64,000 bases of DNA from Celeribacter sp. PS-C1 (GTDB lineage: Bacteria; Pseudomonadota; Alphaproteobacteria; Rhodobacterales; Rhodobacteraceae): NCBI RefSeq assembly GCF_019429625.1, contig NZ_JAHXRW010000012.1, forward strand, positions 46,149-110,148. The letters are read 5' to 3'. The position numbers and the translations under genes are program-made. The notes under the pieces are model-generated. The model saw nothing but the letters and a program-made list of their open reading frames with translations. It searched no databases and was not told the DNA's origin. Positions 8,446 to 16,332 of this stretch are shown here, in pieces. Each line of letters opens with the position of its first letter. Within the stretch, counting starts at the first letter, position 1.

Positions 8446-9806
8446 TGGCAAACCTCCGCGCCATGATGTTCAAGGAAACGCGGCAGGTAGGTCGTATCGA
8501 CCCCGCCCGCGCGAAATTCACCCTCGGAGAGGATCGCGTGATGCAGCGGCGCGTTGGTTTTGACGCCTTCGAGCACACAGACATCGAGCGCCTTGAGCAT
8601 CCGGTCCATCGCCTCTTCGCGGGTGGCGGCATGGACGATGAGCTTGGCGATCATCGAGTCGTAATAGGGCGAGATCATCGCACCGGGCACCATATGGGTG
8701 TCGACCCGAAGGCCCTCCATCGGCGGAAACCAAGCCATGGTGACGCGCCCCGGTGCGGGGCGAAACTCATGGGCGAGGTCTTCTGCGTTGAGACGACATT
8801 CGATGGCATGGCCGGTGAGACGGATGTCATCTTGCGTCAGTGTCAGGGGCTTGCCCTCGGCCACCTCGATCTGCTGCGCCACGAGATCGAGGCCGGAGAT
8901 CATTTCCGTCACCGGATGTTCGACCTGAATCCGGGCGTTCATTTCCAGAAAATAAAAGTTCTGCCGCTCCATATCGACGAGGAATTCGACGGTGCCCAGC
9001 GAGCGATAGCCAAGGTGGCGGGCGAATTTCACCGCCGCCGCCAAAAGCCCGTCTCTGAGCGCCTTGGGCAGTTCCGGCGCGGGGGCCTCCTCGATCACCT
9101 TTTGATAGCGTCGTTGCACCGAACAATCGCGTTCGCCGACGTGCAAGACCGTCTCGCCATCGGAGAGGATTTGCACCTCGACATGGCGTCCGACTGTCAC
9201 AAACCGTTCGAGATAGACCCGCCCGTCGCCAAAGGCAGCGGCGGCTTCAGAGGTCGCCAAATCGAGCTGGCTTTCCAGATCTTCCATCCGGTCCACACGT
9301 TTCATGCCGCGCCCGCCGCCGCCGGAAACGGCTTTGATCAGCAAAGGAAATCCGATTTCTTCGGCGATCTTACGAGCGTCTTCCACGGTCTCGGCAGAGC
9401 CCCCCGGCACCAGCGGCACCTGAGCGGCTTCGGCATGGCTACGCGCGGTGAGCTTGTCACCCACGGCGTCGAGATGCGGCAGGTCAGGACCGATGAAGAT
9501 GATCCCCTCCTCGGCACAGGCCTCGGCCAGCGCGCGGTTCTCGGAGAGAAAGCCGTAGCCCGGATGAATGGCGTCACAGCCTGTGCCCTTGGCGGCCTCC
9601 ACGACGGTGCCGACAGAGAGATAGCTTTCCGTGGCCCGCGCGGGGCCGAGGCACACCGCGCGGGTGGCAAGTTTCGCGCCCAAAGTGTCGCGATCCGCCT
9701 CCGAGACGCCCAGCACGGTTTCGATGCCCAAGGCCCGGCAGGTCTTGATCACACGCACGGCGATCTCGCCGCGGTTGGCGATGAAAATTCGTTTGATCGG
9801 GGTCAT
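8442..9806 (-). CDS. Biotin carboxylase subunit (AccC type)
   Basis: The 454-residue protein has the full biotin carboxylase layout: the N-terminal fold with IANRGEIAVRVI, HPGYGFLSEN, and the ATP-grasp glycine loop KAVSGGGGRGM. The catalytic block ERDCSVQRRYQKVIEEAP is followed by MNARIQVEHPVTE. It carboxylates the biotin on the carrier protein using ATP and bicarbonate. Four bases separate it from the carrier gene and it overlaps the carboxyltransferase by four. A housekeeping acetyl-CoA carboxylase accC would normally sit with accB alone; the adjoining transferase points to a catabolic carboxylase. Confidence 0.92.
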   Translation of the reverse strand: MTPIKRIFIANRGEIAVRVIKTCRALGIETVLGVSEADRDTLGAKLATRAVCLGPARATESYLSVGTVVEAAKGTGCDAIHPGYGFLSENRALAEACAEEGIIFIGPDLPHLDAVGDKLTARSHAEAAQVPLVPGGSAETVEDARKIAEEIGFPLLIKAVSGGGGRGMKRVDRMEDLESQLDLATSEAAAAFGDGRVYLERFVTVGRHVEVQILSDGETVLHVGERDCSVQRRYQKVIEEAPAPELPKALRDGLLAAAVKFARHLGYRSLGTVEFLVDMERQNFYFLEMNARIQVEHPVTEMISGLDLVAQQIEVAEGKPLTLTQDDIRLTGHAIECRLNAEDLAHEFRPAPGRVTMAWFPPMEGLRVDTHMVPGAMISPYYDSMIAKLIVHAATREEAMDRMLKALDVCVLEGVKTNAPLHHAILSEGEFRAGGVDTTYLPRFLEHHGAEVCQ

Positions 9807-9810
9807 CGGT

Positions 9811-10284
9811 TCACTCCGGCTGAACGGAGATCAGCGCCTGACCGTGTTCGACCAGCACGCCGTCCTCGGCATGGATCGCGGTGACGATGCCCGCCACATC
9901 GGCGGTGACGGAGTTCATCAACTTCATCACCTCGATGATGCCGATCACCGTGTCCGGCTCGACGCGATCTCCGACTTTGACGAAGGGTGCAGCGCCCGGT
10001 TTCGGCGCGGAATAATAAGTGCCCAAAAGCGGCGCGGGCACTTCGGAGCCGCCACCCGAGGCGACGACAGGGGCCGCAACCGGAGTTGCCTCTGTCGGCT
10101 TCGGCGCAGGAGCCGCCTGCGCAACAGGGGCCTCTGCGACAGGCGCGGCAGCCCCGGATTGACCCGCCCCACGGCGGCGCAGCTCGATCTTCGTGTCGCC
10201 GATCTCAAGGCGCAGCTCGTCGAAATCGGATTGATCGACCAGCGCGAGAATGTCGTTGATGTCTTGTCGTGTCAGCGCGCTCAT
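9811..10284 (-). CDS. Biotin carboxyl carrier protein (AccB type)
   Basis: The 157-residue protein has an AccB-like N-terminal segment (IGDTKIELRRRGA) and an Ala/Pro-rich flexible linker (about residues 45-90). Its C-terminal biotinyl domain carries EVMKLMNS with the acceptor lysine at K121. Most carriers read EAMKMMN; the Val is a tolerated variant. I chose the ATG at 10284 because the conserved N-terminus starts there and GGAG precedes it; the longer frame upstream adds 31 unrelated residues. It is the first gene of the carboxylase operon, 192 bases downstream of two IclR-type palindromes. Confidence 0.9.
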   Translation of the reverse strand: MSALTRQDINDILALVDQSDFDELRLEIGDTKIELRRRGAGQSGAAAPVAEAPVAQAAPAPKPTEATPVAAPVVASGGGSEVPAPLLGTYYSAPKPGAAPFVKVGDRVEPDTVIGIIEVMKLMNSVTADVAGIVTAIHAEDGVLVEHGQALISVQPE

Positions 10285-10475
10285 GCCCCGGTCTCCGTCA
10301 CAAAACGGGCGTTCAGGCACAGCGTCGCCATGCACGCAAATTGCGTGTTCAATGCGGTCATTCGGTATTCCTCCCAATCGAGACCCACGTTGTGAGATGT
10401 GCGTTTCACTGCGGGTCTTCTTACAGTTTGAGGCTAGGCGCTGAGCCCCGCCCCATCAATCGCGTGCGACCAAAG

Positions 10476-10490
10476 TTTCACAGTGTGAAA
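10476..10490. promoter_or_regulatory. Putative IclR operator, site 1 of the carboxylase operon
   Basis: The sequence is the perfect palindrome TTTCACA-G-TGTGAAA. It lies between the IclR gene and the biotin carrier gene, next to a second copy and matching a site upstream of the binding-protein gene. Binding by the adjacent IclR protein is inferred. Confidence 0.55.
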
Positions 10491-10504
10491 TTCACGAGGT
10501 GAAA
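10490..10504. promoter_or_regulatory. Putative IclR operator, site 2 of the carboxylase operon
   Basis: The sequence ATTCAC-GAG-GTGAAA differs by one base from TTTCAC-N3-GTGAAA and directly adjoins site 1, with centres 14 bases apart. Two sites on about one and a third helical turns would suit cooperative binding of IclR dimers. Confidence 0.45.
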
Positions 10505-10521
10505 TTTATGATGCGGCTTTC

Positions 10522-11394
10522 TTACGGGGCCGCGATTTTCGGCCCTGCACTTTGCTGCGTGAAACTGTTCTGAGCTTCCATCAAGCCTTCGGAAATCTCA
10601 CGCGCCGCCGCTTGCAGCGGCCCAACAAAGCGTTCGATGGCTTGCGCGCGCGGCAGCACCTTTTTGGCCCAAGTGATGTTGATCGCGCCAACAGTGGAAT
10701 AACCGACGACAATCGGCACACCGACGGAATCGCGCCCATCATCATGGCTGGCGCGGCCTTCGTCATAAGAGCCGCCGAAATCGACATCGCGCAGGCCGAA
10801 TCCCTGCTCGCGGGTGACGGCGATGGCCTCTGCGACCATTTCCGGCACGGCGGCCATAAGATCGCCCTTGCGGCCCGTGCGGCGCAGCGCATCGAGGATC
10901 GCCTCGCGTTTGGCATCCTCGCAATAGGCGATGTAGGCGCGCCCCGTGGCGGAGCGCAACATATTGATCTTGAACCCCAAAGGCCCGAGGGGGATGTGGT
11001 GAAAATAGCTGCGCGGCGTGTTGGCCTCGATCACCTCCATGCAGGTGAGACGCGGCGCCGCCAGCACGGAGGGCCATTTCACCTCGCCCGTCAGAGCCTC
11101 CAGAACCGGCGAGGCGACCTCGACCAGTCGGGTTTCGCGGTCGACCCGGTTGGCCAGTTCCGAAAGCGAATAAGACGGGATGTAATGGTCGTCCAAGATG
11201 CGTTGCCAAATCATGCCGCGCTCGGCCAAGGTTTTCAGGATGCGCAAAAGCGAGGCCTTAGGAATGCCCGACATGCGGTGCAGATCATGCAGGCTAACGG
11301 CGCCCGCGGCCTGGATGAGTTGCAACACCTCCAGCCCGCGGGCAAGCGATTCAATGGATTTCACCTGAACCTGTTTCACCCGTCCGCGCTCCAT
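10522..11394 (-). CDS. IclR family transcriptional regulator
   Basis: The 290-residue protein has an N-terminal winged helix (about residues 10-75) with the IclR pattern SLARGLEVLQLI and MSGIPKASLLRILKTL. An effector-binding domain follows, including LRSATGRAYIAY and a C-terminal half with REQGFGLRDVDF. Its start overlaps the LivM stop by 19 bases, and AAAGG lies six bases upstream of the ATG. It is co-transcribed with the Liv transporter and sits just upstream of the carboxylase operon. The matching palindromes at 10476-10504 and 16279-16293 make it the likely controller of both units, responding to the transported substrate or its metabolite. Confidence 0.9.
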   Translation of the reverse strand: MERGRVKQVQVKSIESLARGLEVLQLIQAAGAVSLHDLHRMSGIPKASLLRILKTLAERGMIWQRILDDHYIPSYSLSELANRVDRETRLVEVASPVLEALTGEVKWPSVLAAPRLTCMEVIEANTPRSYFHHIPLGPLGFKINMLRSATGRAYIAYCEDAKREAILDALRRTGRKGDLMAAVPEMVAEAIAVTREQGFGLRDVDFGGSYDEGRASHDDGRDSVGVPIVVGYSTVGAINITWAKKVLPRAQAIERFVGPLQAAAREISEGLMEAQNSFTQQSAGPKIAAP

Positions 11395-12470
11395 CCCGAT
11401 CCTTTCCCGCTCTTCTTGGTTTCAGGCGCCTCAAGATGCCGCCCGACCATCACCAATGACAGGCCGTGCCGCGATTTGAGATAGCCCCAGATACCCTGCG
11501 GAAATCCGAGCGCCATGACGATGGCCGAAGCACCGAGCACCAGAAGATACCAGACACCGTAACCGCCCAGAAAGGTTTCGAGGAGGAAAAAAACGATGGC
11601 TCCCAAAATCGCGCCCTCGAAGGTGCCGATGCCGCCGACGATCACCATGAAAATCGTGTAGGCCATCCATTGCACGGAGAAATAGGCTTTCGGCTGAAAG
11701 CTCACATTGCCCGCGAGCCAAAGCGCACCGGCGAGGGCCGCGCCGAAAGCCGCGAAGACAAAGATCACCTGTTTGGTGCGGAACACATTGACGCCCACCG
11801 AATGCGCCGCCGCCTCGTCATCGCGGATCGCCTGAAGCGCCGCCCCGATGCGCGAGCGCAGCAAGAGGAACATGGCGGAGATGACCGCCACAGCGGAGAC
11901 CAGTGCCATGAGGTAGATCACCAGATTTCGGGTCTCGGCAGGCACGGCATTGAGCGCGATGAGCGACACGCCGGTCTCGCCCTGAATGAGCGGATCGAGA
12001 TTGACGAGGAGGTGAAACAGGGTGGCGAGCACCCACATGCCGATGGCGAATTCGCCCTCCTTGAGCCGCAGCATGACGAAACTCACAGGAAGCGCGATGG
12101 CACCCACGACAAGAGCCGCGACGACGAGTGAGGGAAAGACCGGTAGCCCCGCGTCCGAGAGCCGGATGGTGACATAGGCGCCAAGGCCAAAGAAGCCCTG
12201 TTGCCCGACAGAGACCTGCCCCGCATAGCCCGCCAGTGCATTCCAGGTCACGGCCAAGAGGATGTAGACAAAGAGCGCCACCGCCCGGTCCATAAAGGCC
12301 GCGCCAGTGACCGCCGGGGCCAGCGCCAAAGCGGCGACGGCGACGGCAAAGAGCAGCACGGTGATCTTGGCACGCGGGGTCCAGCGGCGGACGCGGTAGG
12401 CGGGGGTGGGTGTATCGGCCATATGCGCGAACTCCGTGGAGGCAGAAGAAAAAGGAGAGGAGAGGCTCAT
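11376..12470 (-). CDS. Branched-chain amino acid-type ABC transporter permease (LivM)
   Basis: The 364-residue polytopic membrane protein has the LivM signature. A hydrophobic N-terminal half is followed by LAGYAGQVSVGQQGFFGLGA and the cytoplasmic loop RSRIGAALQAIRDDEAAAHSVG. Near the C-terminus it has VGGIGTFEGAILGA. It pairs with the LivH permease, overlapping it by four bases. A polar extension of about 25 residues at each end is longer than usual. The imported substrate is unknown; Liv-type systems also import urea, amides and aromatic acids. Confidence 0.9.
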   Translation of the reverse strand: MSLSSPFSSASTEFAHMADTPTPAYRVRRWTPRAKITVLLFAVAVAALALAPAVTGAAFMDRAVALFVYILLAVTWNALAGYAGQVSVGQQGFFGLGAYVTIRLSDAGLPVFPSLVVAALVVGAIALPVSFVMLRLKEGEFAIGMWVLATLFHLLVNLDPLIQGETGVSLIALNAVPAETRNLVIYLMALVSAVAVISAMFLLLRSRIGAALQAIRDDEAAAHSVGVNVFRTKQVIFVFAAFGAALAGALWLAGNVSFQPKAYFSVQWMAYTIFMVIVGGIGTFEGAILGAIVFFLLETFLGGYGVWYLLVLGASAIVMALGFPQGIWGYLKSRHGLSLVMVGRHLEAPETKKSGKGSGWSADG

Positions 12471-13348
12471 GCCGCAGCCCTCCGCAACTTGGGCAGACGC
12501 AGCGTGCCGAATTGCAGACGCAGGAAAAGCGCCGCGAAGAACACGAGATGCCCACCGATGAGGAAGCCCTGGGTGTGAATGGTTGCGCCCAAGGTCTGGG
12601 CGAGACCCAAGACGATGCCGCCAAAGAGCGTGCCGCGCACGGAGGTCGAGCCACCGATGACGGCCGCCTGAAAGGCAAACAAAAGCTGGGTCACACCGGC
12701 ATAGGGCGTGAATGTGGTGCGCATCCCAAGCGCCGCCCCCGCAACGCCAATGGCGACAAAGGCCAGCGCCGAAGCAATCGTGCGGGCGCGCCGCGCATCG
12801 ACGCCCACAAGCCCCGCCGTGTCCGGATCAGTTGCTGTGGCCCGGATCGCGCGTCCCAAAGGCGTGCGTGCGATCAACAGTGTCAGCCCGGTCAAAAGCC
12901 CGACAGCGGTCAAGAGGATATAGACCGAGATCTTGCCCACCCAGAGCCCGCCAATTTCCCAAGACGCCCAGGCGAGATCCCCCAGAGCATTGGCCAGCGT
13001 GCGCGTGTTGGCGCCCCAAATTTGAAAGATCAGATTGTCGATCACGACAGAGAGACCGAAGGTCGCCAGCACCGACAAAAGCTGTCCACCCTTTTGCACC
13101 GGCTCGAAAATCAACCGATCCACCAGCGCGCCGATCACCGCCATGATTGGCAAGACAGCCAGCACCGCAAGCCAGACATTGATCCCCAAACTGTCGGCCA
13201 TCGCCAAGACGAGATAGGCCGCGAGCACGGCAAAAGAGCCATGTGCGAGGTTGATGATCCCCATGATGGAATAGAGAAACGCAAGGCCCACGGCCAAAAG
13301 CGCATAATAGCCGCCCAAGAGGACGCCCTGCAGCAGAATATCGATCAT
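12467..13348 (-). CDS. Branched-chain amino acid-type ABC transporter permease (LivH)
   Basis: The 293-residue permease is typical of LivH. It starts with LLQGVLLGGYYALLAVGLAF, contains GIINLAHGSFAVLAAY, and has the coupling loop RTPLGRAIRATATDPDTAGL. Near the C-terminus it has GGSTSVRGTLFGGIVLG. About eight membrane segments are apparent. It overlaps the LivF and LivM genes by four bases on each side, so the five transporter genes are translationally coupled. Confidence 0.9.
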   Translation of the reverse strand: MIDILLQGVLLGGYYALLAVGLAFLYSIMGIINLAHGSFAVLAAYLVLAMADSLGINVWLAVLAVLPIMAVIGALVDRLIFEPVQKGGQLLSVLATFGLSVVIDNLIFQIWGANTRTLANALGDLAWASWEIGGLWVGKISVYILLTAVGLLTGLTLLIARTPLGRAIRATATDPDTAGLVGVDARRARTIASALAFVAIGVAGAALGMRTTFTPYAGVTQLLFAFQAAVIGGSTSVRGTLFGGIVLGLAQTLGATIHTQGFLIGGHLVFFAALFLRLQFGTLRLPKLRRAAA

Positions 13349-14091
13349 GTCATGGCTCCCATGGCAGGATTGGCATGGTCTTCAGAACCGGGCGGAAGAC
13401 CGAAATAAGCACCGATGATCTCCTCGCGGGAGAGGCTGTCGGCGCGGCCCTGAAGGACGATCTCGCCCTCCAACATACAAATCACCCGATCCGCCACCGA
13501 CAGGGCGCGGCCGAGGTCTTGCTCGACCACAACAACGCCCGTGCCCGAAGCGCGGAGCTCCGGCAGCACGGCATAGACGCGGTCGACGATGGCCGGAGAA
13601 AGGCCCAGTGAAACCTCATCGAGCATGATGACATCGGGGTTGCTCACCAGCGCCCGGCCAATGGCCACCGCCTGTTGTTCACCGCCCGAGAGATGCGTAC
13701 ATGCGGAATAACGACGCTTTTGCAGATTGTCGAAAACGTCGAAAATCCGCTCCGGCGTCCAGTCGCCGGACCGCCCGACCTGTGCTCCGAGACAGAGGTT
13801 TTCCCAGACGTTCATTTGGCTGAAAAGCTTGCGCCCCTCGGGCACCAAAGCCAGACCGCGCTGCACCCGTTTGTGGGCGTCGCATCCGGTGAGGTCCTCG
13901 CCCTTGAGCGTGACCCTGCCGCCCTGATCCAAATGCGCGCCGGCGATGGACCGCAACAGCGTGGACTTGCCCGCCCCATTGGCGCCGACCAAAGCCACCA
14001 CTTCGCCGGGCGCGACGGAAAAGGACACGCCTTTGACGGCGGTCAAAAGCCCGTGGCGGGCCGTCAGATCGGAAATTTCGAGAACGCTCAT
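13345..14091 (-). CDS. Branched-chain amino acid-type ABC transporter ATP-binding protein (LivF)
   Basis: The 248-residue ATPase has Walker A GANGAGKST, signature LSGGEQQAVAIGRAL and Walker B VIMLDEVSLGL. The VVVVEQDLG segment has Gln at the switch position, as is normal for LivF. I used the ATG at 14091, which overlaps the LivG stop (ATGA); the open frame continues further upstream but only as a shadow of LivG. It energises the Liv-type importer with LivG. Confidence 0.92.
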   Translation of the reverse strand: MSVLEISDLTARHGLLTAVKGVSFSVAPGEVVALVGANGAGKSTLLRSIAGAHLDQGGRVTLKGEDLTGCDAHKRVQRGLALVPEGRKLFSQMNVWENLCLGAQVGRSGDWTPERIFDVFDNLQKRRYSACTHLSGGEQQAVAIGRALVSNPDVIMLDEVSLGLSPAIVDRVYAVLPELRASGTGVVVVEQDLGRALSVADRVICMLEGEIVLQGRADSLSREEIIGAYFGLPPGSEDHANPAMGAMT

Positions 14092-14855
14092 GCCACCCCC
14101 TGCCCCAGATAGGCTTCCATCACCAATGGATCGCGCATCACCGCTTGCGGCTCGCCATCGGCGATGATCCGGCCCATATCCATGCAGATCAGCCGCTCGG
14201 AGACCTGCAACAACACATGAACGATGTGCTCGATCCAGACGATGGCACAGCCCGAGGCGCGGATTTCGCGGATGATCTCGACCAACACTTCGGCCTCTGC
14301 ATCCGTGAGCCCGCCGCCCACCTCGTCCAACAGGATCACGCGGGGCGAAGTCGCCAAAGCACGCGCCATTTCCAGACGTTTGCGGTCCAAAAGCCCGAGC
14401 CGATCCGCCTGCGTGTTGGCCAGCGGCAACATCCGGCAAAGCTTGAGCGCGTCATATGCCAGCGCATCTGCGTCGCCATTTTCCGGCCCTCCAAAACTCG
14501 CCGCGAGACGGGCGTTCTCGAACACCGTCAGCCCCCCGAAGGGCCGCGGGATTTGATGCGTGCGCACCACGCCGCGTCGGCACATGATCTCGGCGGGCGT
14601 GCCGGTCACATCCGAACCATCCAAAAGGATCGTCCCGGTCGAGGGTGCAAAGGCCCCGGTGAGGGCGGCGAGAAAGGTCGACTTGCCCGCACCGTTGGGA
14701 CCGACAATGCCCACGGCCTCTCCTGCCCTGAGATCGAAACTCACCTCAGACAGCGCATGCACCGCGCCAAAGGACTTGCCGAGATCAGACACCGAGAGAA
14801 TGGGAGGCGCAGCCTGCGCCCCCTCTGTCGTGATAGACTGTGTCATCCCGCTCAC
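14088..14855 (-). CDS. Branched-chain amino acid-type ABC transporter ATP-binding protein (LivG)
   Basis: The 255-residue ATPase has Walker A GPNGAGKST, the LivG-specific RTHQIPRPFGGLTVFEN and Walker B VILLDEVGGGLTDAE. The switch histidine lies in VWIEHIVHVL. The start is GTG overlapping the stop of the binding-protein gene (GTGA); an ATG nine bases inside is an alternative. The signature motif is degenerate (LLDRKRLEMARALAT), as in other LivG proteins. Confidence 0.9.
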   Translation of the reverse strand: MSGMTQSITTEGAQAAPPILSVSDLGKSFGAVHALSEVSFDLRAGEAVGIVGPNGAGKSTFLAALTGAFAPSTGTILLDGSDVTGTPAEIMCRRGVVRTHQIPRPFGGLTVFENARLAASFGGPENGDADALAYDALKLCRMLPLANTQADRLGLLDRKRLEMARALATSPRVILLDEVGGGLTDAEAEVLVEIIREIRASGCAIVWIEHIVHVLLQVSERLICMDMGRIIADGEPQAVMRDPLVMEAYLGQGVA

Positions 14856-16153
14856 CCGTTATAGGGCAACAGCGCGCCAGCCACCGGCACGTTCGGATCG
14901 GTGGCGTTTTCGGTCAGCACCTGACTGACTGGGAACTCGCTGCCCTCGACCGGCTGCCATTGCGAGCCAAGGATCGGACCATGCGCCACATTAGGCACCG
15001 GACCGGAGGTGAAATCGACCGTGCCGTTCACCGTCTCGACGTTGAGCTTTGAGATCGCTGTCGCGATGGCGTCGCGATCCATCGGCGCGCCGCTTTGATC
15101 AAGCGCGGCCAAGGCCACGTCAAACAGCGCCAAAGACGCCCCGAGTTGCAGCATCCATTGACGCCCGGTCTCGGTCTCATAGGCGGCGGCAAGTGCTTCG
15201 GCGCTGTGGCCCGTCGTGGGCGAGCTATAGGGCATGTCGCGGTGCCAATAGACGGCGGAGGCGAGTTTCGGCCCGAGCGAGCCCATCGCATCGATGTCGG
15301 ATTGGAAGAGGCCAGTCTTGGCGACCTGTACGATTTTCACCTGACGGCTCAGCCCCTGTTGCGCGGATTGGCGCCAGAAGGTGGCAAAGTCGGGCGGCAG
15401 GGCGAAGGAATTGATGATCTCCACGCCATTCTCACGGAAATAGCGGATTTGCGTCGTATAATCGGAGGTAAAGCTCTCAAACGCACCCGGATCGAACACC
15501 TCGAAACCCGCAGCCTCAAGTTGCGGTGCGAGCATGGCGCGCACGGCGTTGCCATCGGCGTCGTTCGGGTAGAGCACGCCGACCTTTTTGTTGGTGTCAA
15601 TCGCGTTCCACTGCGAGATATAGGCCTGCGCGAATTCATCGACGCCAAAGCCGAAGTGGTAGGAATATTTGAACGGGCTGGGCTCGCCGGGTTTCGCCCC
15701 ACGGCCGAAATAGAACGCCTGCCACGGCATCACGGTCGAGACACAGGGCACGCCCGCCGCTTCGCAGGCGTCTGCCACCGGATTGATGGTCTCGGGGGTG
15801 CAGGAGGCGAGGATGATCTGGACGCCTTCGCCGTTGATCAGATCGCTTGCAAGCTGGGCCGCGCGGGCCGGATCGGATTGCGTATCACGGTCGAGAATTT
15901 CGATCTCCCGTGTTTCCCCGGCAATCGATGCGCCTTCGGCCACCGCCTTGCGCACCAGATCGAGGATAAAGGGATCGGCCTCACCAAACGCGGCAAGCGG
16001 CCCGGAGCGCGGCGAGATAAAGCCAATGCGGATCGGCGCGCCATCTGCGGCCATGAGTCCGCGTGCGGCTGTGAGCAAAGGCAAACTCGCAAGACCGGCG
16101 GTGAAGGCACGTCTGGAAACCCCGCTAAAGCGGGGGCGTTTCGAATGTGTCAT
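14852..16153 (-). CDS. Liv-type ABC transporter substrate-binding protein, Tat-exported
   Basis: The 433-residue periplasmic binding protein (type 1 fold, LivJ/AmiC-like) begins with a twin-arginine signal (SRRAFTAGLASLPLL). The mature part then opens with PIRIGFISPRSGPLAAFGE. The ATG at 16153 is preceded by AAGGGAGG; the frame continues 35 codons upstream without a better start. It is the first gene of the Liv operon, and a 27-base palindrome with the IclR-type core lies 120-146 bases upstream. The ligand is unknown; the catabolic genes suggest an organic acid or amide rather than leucine. Confidence 0.9.
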   Translation of the reverse strand: MTHSKRPRFSGVSRRAFTAGLASLPLLTAARGLMAADGAPIRIGFISPRSGPLAAFGEADPFILDLVRKAVAEGASIAGETREIEILDRDTQSDPARAAQLASDLINGEGVQIILASCTPETINPVADACEAAGVPCVSTVMPWQAFYFGRGAKPGEPSPFKYSYHFGFGVDEFAQAYISQWNAIDTNKKVGVLYPNDADGNAVRAMLAPQLEAAGFEVFDPGAFESFTSDYTTQIRYFRENGVEIINSFALPPDFATFWRQSAQQGLSRQVKIVQVAKTGLFQSDIDAMGSLGPKLASAVYWHRDMPYSSPTTGHSAEALAAAYETETGRQWMLQLGASLALFDVALAALDQSGAPMDRDAIATAISKLNVETVNGTVDFTSGPVPNVAHGPILGSQWQPVEGSEFPVSQVLTENATDPNVPVAGALLPYNG

Positions 16154-16202
16154 GATTTCCTCCCTTAGGCGCTTGGCGCGCCTTGATTGTCCCGGGCCTC
16201 CC

Positions 16203-16220
16203 TGACGTGATCGCACGTCA
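16203..16220. promoter_or_regulatory. Dyad TGACGT-N6-ACGTCA upstream of the binding-protein gene
   Basis: The perfect 6-base arms lie about 50-67 bases before the binding-protein ATG, between it and the IclR-type palindrome. It could be a second operator or a leader hairpin. I do not recognise the factor. Confidence 0.25.
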
Positions 16221-16278
16221 CCCGGTGCCCCCACTATGCGGGGTTTGCAGGAGGTCACATAGGAACATTCCCGGAGGA

Positions 16279-16293
16279 TTTCACAGAGTGAAA
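16279..16293. promoter_or_regulatory. Putative IclR operator upstream of the Liv operon
   Basis: The core TTTCAC-AGA-GTGAAA has the same architecture as the two sites before the carboxylase operon. Flanking bases extend the dyad over 16273-16299 with one wobble. It lies between the asparaginase gene and the binding-protein gene, where a Liv-operon promoter is expected. Confidence 0.55.
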
Positions 16294-16332
16294 TCTTCCT
16301 AAAAAGAGGTCAGTTGAACGGCAGTGTGGTCC

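Noticed and set aside
10381..10418. Imperfect dyad AGACCC...GGGTCT in the biotin-carrier leader, considered as a terminator or riboswitch
   Set aside because: The stem is interrupted and has no T-tract, and I could not match it to a known riboswitch fold.
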